Origin: Rhodocollybia butyracea
Lineage: Eukaryota; Basidiomycota; Agaricomycetes; Agaricales; Omphalotaceae
Length of the DNA: 64,000 bases
Direction of reading: 5' to 3'
Assembly: GCA_015501585.1 (NCBI GenBank)
Contig: JADNRY010000209.1
Coordinates: 1 to 64,000, forward strand
Part shown: one piece after another, positions 54,780 through 64,000 of the stretch
How positions within the stretch are numbered: position 1 is the first letter of the stretch
Layout: each line of letters opens with the position of its first letter
Made by a program: the position numbers and the translations under genes
The notes under the pieces: model-generated
The model's database searches: none
The model's input: only the letters and a program-made list of their open reading frames with translations
Told to the model about the DNA's origin: nothing

Positions 54780-56840
54780 CGGACGCCATGTTGCCCCATC
54801 CTTCTTTCCTTTTTTAAAATTCAAGTACATCCAATAATGATACGAGCAAGGGTTACATAGCGATCATGTAGAAAGGTTGGACAACTACCCATCGTTTGAG
54901 CTGCACCAAAATTGACAATCATAGATGCAGAAGCCGGGGAGAAGGCGGCATGGAGGATATCGAGGAAAAAAACATAACGGTGCCAGTGTCGGACACACGC
55001 GAAATACGATCCACACTAAGTGGTGGCCTACAAGCGTGCGTATGGAGGTTGTGTAGGACCGAGATATAAAAAAGTTCGGATGAAAGCAATGGTAATGCAA
55101 AGAAGTGACGAACAAGAGTAGGCGAGGCACGTACTGCCATCAACCACTATCAAAGTGATGAGGTAGGCGTAGCACTTCCAGCAGCCACTCTAGTCTTGTG
55201 TAAGTGTCGTCAACCAAGATGAGTTATCGACCAAGATCCGTGTCATCATTTGTTTTAATCCAGTAGAGGATCGATGTAGCTGTCTGTTAGCCTTGGGTCC
55301 AATCTAGCCCAGCGATGCGGGGAGACTGGATACTAGCCAAGAACACTGAAAACAACTGCAAGACAGAATTAGTACAGAGGTAGGTTTCTATCCAGCAGGG
55401 AGAAGGCCATCTAGGCCAGTGGGGTGTGACATAATAAACATAATAGTTGTGTCGTCAATGATAGTTATTTCGTGAATGATCGTTGTTTTGTAAATGATAG
55501 TGGTGTCGTGTAGTGGTGTCGTGTTGTCTACATGTTTCGTTAACTCTATGTGATATTCGTGTCATAAAGCAAAGCAGAGTCAGGGAGTTCGGGGAGTAGA
55601 ATTCGTTAGTCGGTTTTTGAAGTGCCCAGAGAAAAAAGGCCACAATGTTTGTTTTCTGAAATTTCCCAAGCGGTAACGCAGAAGCTCTAGAAAGAACCTG
55701 GCACAATCCTAGCATTGATAGCTGCTATGGCGATACCAAGCCTGAACTTCATTGGCATCACGAAGCCTGTAGGCATTTAACTCGTTGTTAGCGGTCTCGA
55801 GTTTGGCTTCGAGTCGCCTGATATGTTTAACAGCTGCAGGGGGAAAGCATCATCAGCGGACGTCACGACAAAAGATCAAGATGTGATTACCATGGACCAG
55901 CACCTTGGTTTTGCTCGACTTCTGGTTGGTAGGTGGCAGCGTAGACCTCAAGGATGCGAAGCCATCTCTTAAGTTGTCACGACGCTTCTGGTCGGCCTCG
56001 ATTCGTTCCCTACGGACGGCCTCTCGGAGGATGCTGATGAAATAACAGTGAGAATTAGTGAACAGAAAGGAAATGTGAAAACGACTTACGGGTCCACACT
56101 TCCAGGAGACTGTGCGTAGTCTTCTTCCTCGCCTTCGTCCGAGTCATCGTTGCTGTTTGGGCTCATGCTAGCAGCAAGCACGCAGGCTCGCGTAGTAGGA
56201 CCACTGACCGGGTTAAAGTGATTTGACCTGCGGCCAGTAGTAGCATAGATTCCTGACGGCGATGATGACTCCGGGTTGGGACCAAGGGGGCGTCTGCCAA
56301 AGTGCTGTCCATCAGAAAGCATATCAGCATTGTTGGCCGAAGCAGGAGGAGAGATGGTAACACTCTCCAGAGGGGGATAACGATGGAAGGCAGGGGCGCA
56401 ACTGAAGCATAGGGATAATCTGAGCAAAGCGCAGGTGGAAAGTCATTGGTGAGCTCGAGGTGTTAGAAACTAGATGAAGGAATATAAGTGATGCAAGCAA
56501 GCCGGATGTATGGAGAGACATACAACCTGACGACGAAGAGTAGTGTTGCTGAAATGAATTCGTCGTGTATTCAGGGTACCAGTAATCCATCAAGTTGTCC
56601 AAGGAGAAGGGCTGCGGCGGCACGGAGGAAGTGTGCGAGAACATGGGATCGAAACCAGAAGACATGCTGAGGGCAATAACAGAGAAAGAACGATTGATTT
56701 CAGGTAGGAACTATGTGCGCAGGAGAAAAAGAGCAGACGGCGCTGGACTCTGGGCGAATACGAGATATATCTCGGAGGAGAAAGGGTTGCGGAAAAAAGT
56801 GGTGGAAAGCAAGACAAGGCACGTCTCTTATAATATCAAT
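54780..56840 (-). pseudogene. bHLH-zipper transcription factor relic with best preserved DNA-binding exon
   Basis: This copy shows what the family was. On the - strand: N-terminal exon about 56.8-56.1 kb (SLDNLMDYWYPEYTTNSFQQ; then, in another frame, SPPASANNADMLSDGQHFGR, and the acidic end SNDDSDEGEEEDYAQSPG before a donor at 56.09 kb). The bHLH exon runs from about 56035 to 55891: basic region and helix 1 RRERIEADQKRRDNLRDGF, loop LPPTNQKSSKTK. Intron 55890-55834 (GT-AG). Then a zipper exon from 55833: VKHIRRLEAKLETANNELNA. Conserved Glu and paired Arg in the basic region fit E-box binding. The N-terminal exon needs a frame change and the zipper exon runs into a stop, so the whole gene is probably not functional. 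C-terminal debris continues to 54.8 kb. Confidence 0.65.
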
Positions 56841-57673
56841 CACAAGTCAAAACTTGAAGCGCTCGTCTCACGGGCAAAGAGTCCCAAATCATTTCGTAAT
56901 AAGGAACTTCCGGAAGGTCAATTATTGTTCTGTCAAACGAAGACTCGACACAACGACATATGTACAACTATTATATCGCGTTGAGGACAAGGACAACAAG
57001 GCTTTTGATCCTCCATCACGCCTCTCTTCTGTACGAGTCTTCAGTGCTGATAATTATAGGATTTGCTCCGCCGTCAGTTAGGTACTGCACAGCCATGGTC
57101 ATAGCAACCATCCACAAAGAAGAGGTATGAAGGCCGGCCGATCTGGGCTATCTAGGCGGATTAATGGCAGAGTCTACTCGCGGTCACTATTGTCTGTCTC
57201 ATTGCCCTCCAGGTGTAGTAACGCGTCCAACTCTCCCACAAATGGTTCATCAACCATTGTGCAGTGTTTTCTAATTTAAATCGAACTTTGATTGCACGCA
57301 CTACTGCATTTTCCAACTGCTCATTGACATTGATGTAGATTTAATTTACACATGCACTCGCTACTGCGTTTTCCCGCTGCTCGTTAGGACCAGCAGATTC
57401 TTGTTCTGCCATTTCACTATGTAAGTGCAGGCCTTTAGGGCACATTCTTTGTAATACAAGTTTCAATCGCTAGTGAGCGCTTGAGCCTCCAAGCTTCAGC
57501 TGCTTCAAGCATCACGCATCATGTCTTGACCCAATTAAGACCTACGAAGGAGAATTTACAGCACAGCCTTTTCTCCCATAATCGGGAGTCACCAGGAACT
57601 TTGGTTAAATTCCCATCAAGCCAGCTTTGTATCTTGTATCCGCTGAACCTCAGCTCAATAGCTCTTGACTCAG
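56841..57673. other. Unassigned stretch
   Basis: 56.83-57.03 kb resembles 6.84-7.0 kb. 57.1-57.67 kb shows no gene. An internal duplicate 'gcactcgctactgcgttttcc(c/a)(g/a)ctgctc' occurs near 57297 and 57354. Confidence 0.4.
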
Positions 57674-58540
57674 ATGTCCCCCTCTCCTAATTATCAAACA
57701 CTGGCTGACCCCCCGAACATCACCCAGAAAATTTCCTTATGACACTATCAATGCGGCTGCCAACTCCAGGTTTTTGGATCGCATCTGTCGTCATGTCTAT
57801 GACCGTACTTAAGTACACGATCCTGCCTTGTCTGACTCTGCACGGACTCGAGCAAACGATCAAAGCCGTTGATAGAATGCTGCAAGGCCATGATATCGGT
57901 TTAGGGATTATTCCCTCCAATGTTGATAATGACGCGGTAGTGACTTTTGCTTTGCACCTGGTCAACAGGGACTCAGACTCTTGGATTGTAGCGAGCATCC
58001 ATTGTTCAGTGATCAGTGAGTCTATACGAATTTTTCCCCTCTCAATTCTAGTCAATACTGATCTTTGTTGAAAGACGCCTCAATATTGGGGACCTAGAGC
58101 ATTCTCGTCGGTGTGTTTATTTATCTGTCTTCAAATAATATCTTTCAAGCTTTGCTTATAACCTGGTCTGATGTGTAGATGTATAGACTACAAGGAGCGT
58201 CTATGTCGGTCAGTATATGCACCATATATGATGGCACCAGACGCAACTAATGGTATTCCTTAGAATCAAGGACTCGGACATCGCCATGATCTACACTTGC
58301 AGCCCCCTCCCCCATCCTTCACAAGTTGCCTCAAAGTATGTATCACCCCTATATGCATTACTTCTACTGCATATAAGGAAGTACGTAGACTGAAACATAA
58401 AATAATGGTACTCGACCTCTCCTCGCAGTTTCATTCAGAGTACTTATTCTGACGCATATATCGCCATCTTAATCTCCAAACACCACAACAAGCTGAAGCT
58501 CAATGTTGTATTGCTGCGAAAACGACGGACTACTCCTTCT
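57674..58540 (+). pseudogene. Small single-pass membrane protein, copy D (frameshifted)
   Basis: Starts MSPSPNYQTLADPPNITQ at 57674, then an indel in 'cccagaaaatttccttatga' brings a stop (57738-57740). The rest is readable in another frame: FWIASVVMSMTVLKYTILP, LHGLEQTIKAVDRMLQGHD, GIIPSNVDND. Exon 2 (RLNIGDLEHSR) and exon 3 (IDYKERLCRSVYAPY) remain, with further indels near 58250. The ancestral last-exon sequence is visible to about 58.53 kb. Non-functional. Confidence 0.75.
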
Positions 58541-59117
58541 CCTGGACCTACATGCAGATAAATATTACTGTCTCGATGCGCTATGGATACGAGGGTCTGT
58601 TTGGGTCCAGAAACCGGAGTAGCATATCTGGATTCCTATGCAAACGGAAACATCACAGAATAAGTATCGAAGCGTTGGGGTTTACCAATATCATACCAGA
58701 CAGTAGAAGCTGCCTTTCCTTACGAATGCATGGAACAAAATCCAGAATCTCGAGCTTCGTCGTTCGACGGCTGAAAAGTTTGAATTCGTCTGTCTAGGAA
58801 TGCAGCGTTAACAGAGCAAAATTGAAGGAGCAAAAGAGGATGTTAACGCCTTTGGCAGTCGTGAGTACAAACTATATGTTGTTGATTAAGCCATGAGTAA
58901 GTCAATAACAAGTAAACATACTTGGCACAGAGAAAAAATCGATAGGGGATCTTCTCCAGACCAGGCTGGGAAAAGCGACTAGCCCAGCAGAAATCATACA
59001 TATCTCTCAATGAAAGCTTCCAAGATAGCTGGCATGAGTCCGCATGAAATTGGCTTGGCATTAAACATGTAACCACCAAAATACAACAGATCTTGAGTTT
59101 TCCATGATAAGCAGAGG
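58541..59117. other. Unassigned stretch
   Basis: No recognised gene. A 94-codon frame on the - strand (59127-58843) with several Cys and aromatic residues is not related to anything else in the window and overlaps the start of the next element. Confidence 0.3.
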
Positions 59118-60386
59118 TATGGCACATATAGTGTCAAATAATTAAGCATAGATTTATACGAGTGGGCAGTGCTTTTGCGGACCTAACTTCAATATTTTGA
59201 GCATTTTGGACACAAGTCAAGATACATACTGTGGACCTAATTAGGACAAAATTACAAAATTTTCCAAGTAAACTATAACTTTTGTGGACCTTACTTTTGC
59301 GGACCTCATTTTTGCGGACATCACTTTTGCGGATCTCACTTTTACGGACCTTATTTTTGTGGCCCTAACTCTTGTGGACTATTTGTGACCAGTCTGCAAG
59401 ACAGTATGCAGGTGGTTCTGCAGACATAACTTATTTAAGTACTGAGGGCCAATGCATTGCCATAAGGCCTACACATCAAATTAGCGCTCAGTCACATGGT
59501 ATTTTGATGGGAAGACTGCTGGAAGCCGCTTTCCGGCACTGTACTGGTAACTGTATGGTGCCGGACAACGGCCCCGGCTCTCACATTTTATTCATGGCAC
59601 ACATCCATATCAGACTAGATTAGTAACTTATGGCTGTGTTGAGTCACAGTCTTGGTCACAGTCTGCTCAGGGCCTGATATGGCAATACTCTGTACAAGAC
59701 TCTGTATATGATTATTGAAATAGTAATGAAAGAATGGATGCCAAAAGCACATTCATATATTATTAGAGCACTCTTAAAATCCTTAATCATTTGGCCTGTA
59801 CAATACTAATCTTCAAGTAGAAGCAGTGTACTGAAGGCACAAACTTCCGAACCGCTAAAAGTGCAGTGGAGGTCTGCTCATCTTCATACATTGAGCAAAT
59901 ACTTTTGAGGGTTCACTGTTAAAGCAAAATACTCACTTTTGCTATAAATGGTATAGATAAAGTGCTAAAAGCCTTTTTAGTAACTTACATAAACACTAAT
60001 AAAGCTTATCTTATCGCTGGCAGGCGTCTAATTAGCAATCTAATCAACATTTGTCATCCATAGAACTTGAACGTATCCAAACTTCGTTAATTTGTGTCCA
60101 TTTTGAGTCTTTAAAACATGTGTCCGCAAAACCCATGTCCGCAAAACTTGTGTCCGCAAACCTGTGTCCGCAAAACCTGTGCCTACAGAACTTGTGTCCG
60201 CAAAACTTGTATCTGACATGATCTTAGTTTGAACATTTTATTCAAGTTAGGTCCGCAAAAGAGGTGCCAAAGGCCAAAGGGTCCATAAATAGTCATTTCT
60301 ACACTATTTTGTCAAGTTAGGTCCACAAAAGAGGTGCCAAATGGTAAAGTGTCCACAGATATTTATTTGACACTATATGTTCCATA
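59118..60386. mobile_element. Non-autonomous DNA element with inverted ends
   Basis: About 1.27 kb. Left end TATGGCACATATAGTGTCAA (59118-59137), right end, read in reverse complement, TATGGAACATATAGTGTCAA (60386-60367); both continue ATAA, 23 of 24 bases matching. Inside, the left 250 bp carry seven or eight direct repeats of TTTTGCGGACCT, and the right 250 bp carry the inverse (AGGTCCGCAAAA or GTGTCCGCAAAAC). No transposase is encoded; the only frame (59372-59623) is unrecognised. Possible 5 bp duplications AGAGG lie next to the ends (59113-59117 and 60388-60392), offset by one base. Confidence 0.7.
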
Positions 60387-60619
60387 TAGAGGCACCCGAA
60401 GGTGAACATGATGCAATAGGGCCAGAAATGCTTGTTGAGAAAAGGGAGGAACACTGCCCAACCGACATGTTGATCAGACGTTTGACCAGACTCTGTAAGA
60501 GGTGGTGATGAATTGGGTGAAAAAGGAAGGACCACAGTCCGACCAAAACGTTGATCAGACGCTCAATCATACTCTAATCCCGCAAGAGGTGGTGGAAGTG
60601 TGATAATGAAAATAAGATC

Positions 60620-61283
60620 CAAGGCTATAAATCAGTTGATAATGTGCGAGGCAAGGCGGGAGGAGTAGCAGACACCAGTGTATCGGACACCCACGAGGCA
60701 CAATCCACAATGAAGTGGTCGCCTACAAGCGTGCGTATGGAGGTTATATAAGATGGATGAAAAACTACGAAATAAAGCGATGGTAATGCAAGAAGTAGAG
60801 AACAAGAATGTGCACGAGTAGGCAAAGCACGCACCACCATCCATCAATCACTATAAAGTAGTGAGGTAGGTATAGCTCTTCAAGCCACTACTCCAGTCTT
60901 GTGTAAGTGCTGCCAACCGAAACGGATTATCAACGATCAGTGTCATCCGTCATCTGTTTAATCCAGGCCCTTCCGTAGAGCATCAATGTCGTAAATGAGA
61001 GCAAAAATGAATACAGTCTTGTCACAAATCAAAGCAGTGCCACCTGCAGGGATTGGGGAGTCTAGAAGTCTGTTTTGGTGCTCAGCGAAAAAAGGCCACA
61101 ACACTTGTTTTCTGTAGAGAGAGCCCAACACAATCACAGCTTCAATAGCCGCTATGGCAATGCCAACCATGAGCTTCACCAGTATCACTTTGGCTTTGAG
61201 TCGGTCTTGTGTCGCCTTGATGTATTTGGCAGCTACCGGAAAGAGCATGATCAGTGGATGGTACGACAAGCAACTAAGACTTG
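60620..61283 (-). pseudogene. bHLH-type gene relic, 3' part
   Basis: C-terminal blocks (60.64-60.95 kb) and the zipper/hydrophobic exon (61.27-60.96 kb; frame reading AAKYIKATQDRLKAKVILVK, then IAIAAIEAVIVLGSLY). The bHLH exon itself is missing: similarity to the other relics ends near 61283, where the Helitron-like sequence begins. Confidence 0.5.
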
Positions 61284-61349
61284 CGAGTGTGGGCCATCGC
61301 GCTGTGCGCGTGGCAGGTACGAGTCCTGCGATTTGCTAGATATTGGAGA

Positions 61350-64000
61350 CTATATCTTGCAGTAGATTGCAGCTGAAGGTGAGTATGTATCTGGCCCTAT
61401 TAACATATCGATGTTTCTTATACTCAGGTTATCTAATATACTCTTACCACCATTACTCATACCGTCGTGGTAGAATACTCTACCTTGCAAATCAATGATA
61501 CGAGATACAAAATGGCTATATACTGGACTAAAATATGAAACACCTCTTAGTCTGTACGTGATCTGATTGCTCGCAATAACCACTGATATATTAGTGTCTA
61601 AGGAGTAGTTAGCCATACCATCAAGGGAAAATGCAATGATAGGGGAGGCTACTTGTATGGAGAATGTTTTATGAATGTGTGCATTGCAGATGGTACATCT
61701 AGGACCATTAGATAAGGTGGCACATTATTTAACCATGCAGAAGTAGAAGTTGGAGGTTCTAAAAATGGACCTGACAAAAGAGGCACAGCAGAATTTCGGA
61801 CTGTTCTTGCATAAATATGACCAGAAGTACATGCTGCTTGAACTTTTAACCATGGCGCTCTAAGGTGCAGGAGTCGCTCCAATACATCAGATGTAGATGC
61901 ATATGCACCCCAGTTTAACATAGATAAATGCTGCACCTGCAAGCGGAAGGTATCTCTAATAGTTTCAAAAGTAATAGTACGATTGAGATTAGCTTGGAAG
62001 TCTCTGAATATATTTGGTAAGTATTCATAAGTTGAAACATCCAAGTTGACTTCCTTCCATGTATGTCTTAATATGCTAAATAAAGAGTCATAAGCACAGC
62101 TGTTGTTTGACCACTTGAGACTCGAAGGCATATCAAGTGCAAGAGATTCTCCTGCCGCAAGAGCTGATTTAGTGGCAGAAAATATAGACGGTGGTGAACA
62201 AGAGAAAGTAAACTTGTTTGAAGCTGGTGTGAAAGGTTGATGAGGGGTTGCGCAGAATGTGTAAACAGTATCCACTTTGGGCTCTAAACAGTATCCACTT
62301 TGTGGAGGTAAAATTTGGGATGCTTTATGTGAAGTTCCAGTGGGCGCAACATTTTTATAAGTATTTGATGAAGTGCGAGGTCTTTTAGGTGATATAGAAG
62401 ATGGAGGAAGATGTGATAATTTTGACTTTTTTGATAATTCAGGTTTAGATTCAGATAATCTCTTGCGCTTATTGGAAGATGATAAAATGGAGACAAGCTG
62501 AGTTTCTGCATCTGTGATAGAAGGTGGAATAGTATGTTTTGCTATATTATTTTGCAATAATTTATCTCTCATCTTTTTGAATTCTTTTTTATCAATAGTT
62601 TTCCATTCAATGTCATCTGCCGAATCATGAATGTAAGGATCCTTATTAGACCATTTTATTGCAGAATGAACATTGTAAGGTACATAAGATAGACCTTTCA
62701 ATTATGGTATTGTGCTATAAGGTTATTCCTGTAATACCATTTACAGATTTGTCAAGTTTGCCTTCATACCGCAATCTGGTAATTTCATCAAGTAATTCAA
62801 GTTTGCGAAATTCTTTGCGCAGCGAGCCAGATGCACCTCCAGTGATATGTTTTGCATCAAAACCTTGCAAAATAACTGTTTTAAATGCACTGCGGCTGCG
62901 AGAAAGAGCAGTGTAATATGAATGATGATCACTGAAGGTATTTAGATCTGTAGCATTAACAGTCAAGCTATGTCCTTGTGAAGCATATGCAGTCATAGAA
63001 AAAACTGGAAGAACATCAACCTGATTCCTCATGATATTTATGCGGGAATCATCTGGTAAATAGACAAAACCAGATGTATTTCTGCGAGTGAGTGGAACCA
63101 CATTAAGTGGCAAAGAGTCAACCTGCACAGGTTCATGTGGGTCATCAAGCAGAACAAACAATACATCCAATATTAACTGCCATAATGACCTTTGGAAGCA
63201 TGCCAAGCATATACAGTACCATGCTGGCCTTTTGTAATATTTAACCCAGTGGCTGCATTATAGCGAATAATAACAGGCAAACCCAAGCAGAGAGAAAGTT
63301 TTCCTGGTGCATGATGCTGATGACTAGATGTTGGAAGATCCCATAACATAGACTGCAGTTCCTGTGTCATTGATGTAATTTTTGATTTTTTCGCCTTTTT
63401 TAGCGATGTTTTATGCTTAGAGTTATCAGTTTTAGTAGATATTGTATCATCACTGAAAAAATGTGTCAGAAGCAAACCGGATGCATCCAAGTCTGTTAAT
63501 TTCATCCTTCTGTCTATTTTCGCCAACTATAATAGGAGCATCTTGCCATGGGCAGCACCAACAAAATGTCTACCTGGCTTATTAGCAGATACTAAAGTAT
63601 TTAAGAAACGTATATCATTTTTGGTACAGGCTTTATACCGCATATTTTCTAGTGCTGTTCTAAATTTGATATTGTCATCATCTGTACCAGTATTGCGCAT
63701 ATTCTTGCGCAATATAACAACATGTGTAACTTGATGCCAAAGTGCTTTACCTATCACAGTATAATTACCATTTAGTGTTGTGGGGGGGGGGGGGTCTGCA
63801 CCAGCTTTGTGAGTGTATAATGATACAGTTTCACCACTGACTGGGGGCAATTGAGCAAAATCCCCTGCAAATATCATACTAATTGAACAAATGCCTCATG
63901 GGGCTTGTTCTTGACTTTTGCCATGTGCTCAGAAATTTTATACATATCTATGCAACCTAACATTGGTACTTCATCAAGTACCACATATTCTACTCCTTGT
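61350..64000 (-). pseudogene. PIF1-type helicase with C-terminal USP-like peptidase, incomplete at window edge
   Basis: Reading from 64000 downwards: VEYVVLDEVPMLG (Walker B), MIFAGDFAQLPPVSGE (motif III), NRQKDEINRLG, LSLCLGLPVIIRYNAATGLN and KGQHGTVYAW (motif V region), SMTAYASQGHSLTVNATDL and YYTALSRSRS (motifs Vb/VI of PIF1/RecD helicases, as in Helitrons). Then a linker with nuclear-type basic patches, and a USP-like peptidase: Cys box LKWSNNSCAYDSLFSIL (Cys at 62098-62096) and His box YSHFVSRIIDLQGRVFYHDG (His at 61514-61512). Frameshifts near 63893, 63545, 63440, 63195, 62715 and 61650 show decay or assembly error. Walker A and any Rep/HUH domain would lie beyond the window. Helitrons encode RepHel; fusion with cysteine proteases (OTU) is known, a USP-like partner less so. 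Confidence 0.72.

Noticed and set aside
61285..61340. tRNA-like T arm (GCAGG-TACGAGT-CCTGC) on the + strand
   Set aside because: Box B-like, but no matching A box, anticodon arm or acceptor pairing (GATTTGC has no partner) could be found upstream; more likely part of a transposon terminus.
63781..63794. Run of 13 G as a regulatory or quadruplex element
   Set aside because: On the coding strand it is a Pro codon run within the helicase frame; a homopolymer of this kind needs no special explanation.

Overview
This window looks like nuclear DNA of a filamentous basidiomycete, most likely Agaricomycetes. The evidence is protein-coding genes cut by many 45-75 base GT-AG introns with CTNAY-like branch points, TATA-type core promoters, single-membrane-pass small proteins of a mushroom-typical kind, and mobile elements with basidiomycete-style domain fusions. 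No rRNA, convincing tRNA, CRISPR array or prokaryotic operon was seen. The species cannot be named from the sequence.

Region 1 (1 to about 33.3 kb) is a tandem array of one gene family: a stand-alone adenylate-forming (AMP-binding, ANL superfamily) enzyme of about 530 residues in seven exons, all on the + strand. Seven copies start at 587, 3838, 10447, 15489, 21881, 24586 and 29301. By manual splicing the copies at 3838, 15489, 21881, 24586 and 29301 are open from start to stop (532, 535, 533, 528 and 536 residues). The copies at 587 and 10447 are frameshifted. Two last-exon fragments lie at 45.4 kb and 53.9 kb. Between the copies, on the - strand, lie decayed copies of a bHLH-zipper transcription factor gene. 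The ancestral unit appears to be a divergent pair: bHLH gene (-), intergenic spacer, ligase gene (+). A relic of a fungal flavin-dependent halogenase sits at 20.25-21.03 kb inside the array, which fits a specialised-metabolism history.

Region 2 (about 33.3 to 57 kb) is a segmental duplication: block 33.3-48 kb parallels block 51.2-57 kb. Each carries a small four-exon single-pass membrane protein gene (34231 and 52499 intact; related broken copies at 7881 and 57674), then bHLH and ligase debris. The first block was interrupted at the stop codon of its membrane-protein gene by an 8686 bp DNA transposon (35117-43802). This element has imperfect terminal inverted repeats, a perfect 9 bp target duplication (GAAATATTG), and an uninterrupted paralogous site at about 53.37-53.42 kb.

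The transposon is the most interesting object. It carries two convergent genes. The long + strand gene (about 1,850 residues) joins a GCM/WRKY-like zinc-binding domain, a MULE-type transposase core, a USP/USPL1-like cysteine isopeptidase domain with recognisable Cys and His boxes, a C4HC3 PHD finger and a PWWP/Tudor/BAH-like module. The - strand gene encodes a 314-residue KOW-motif protein. A 31 bp tandem array between them repeats the motif that also makes up the element's ends. Three single-base insertions break the transposase core.

Region 3 (57 to 64 kb) holds a broken membrane-protein gene, a 1.27 kb non-autonomous element with inverted termini and clustered GCGGACC repeats, a bHLH relic and, running off the right edge on the - strand, a frameshifted PIF1-type helicase (Helitron-like) whose C-terminal part is again a USP-like cysteine peptidase. 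Two unrelated transposon types in one window therefore each carry a deubiquitinase/deSUMOylase-like domain.
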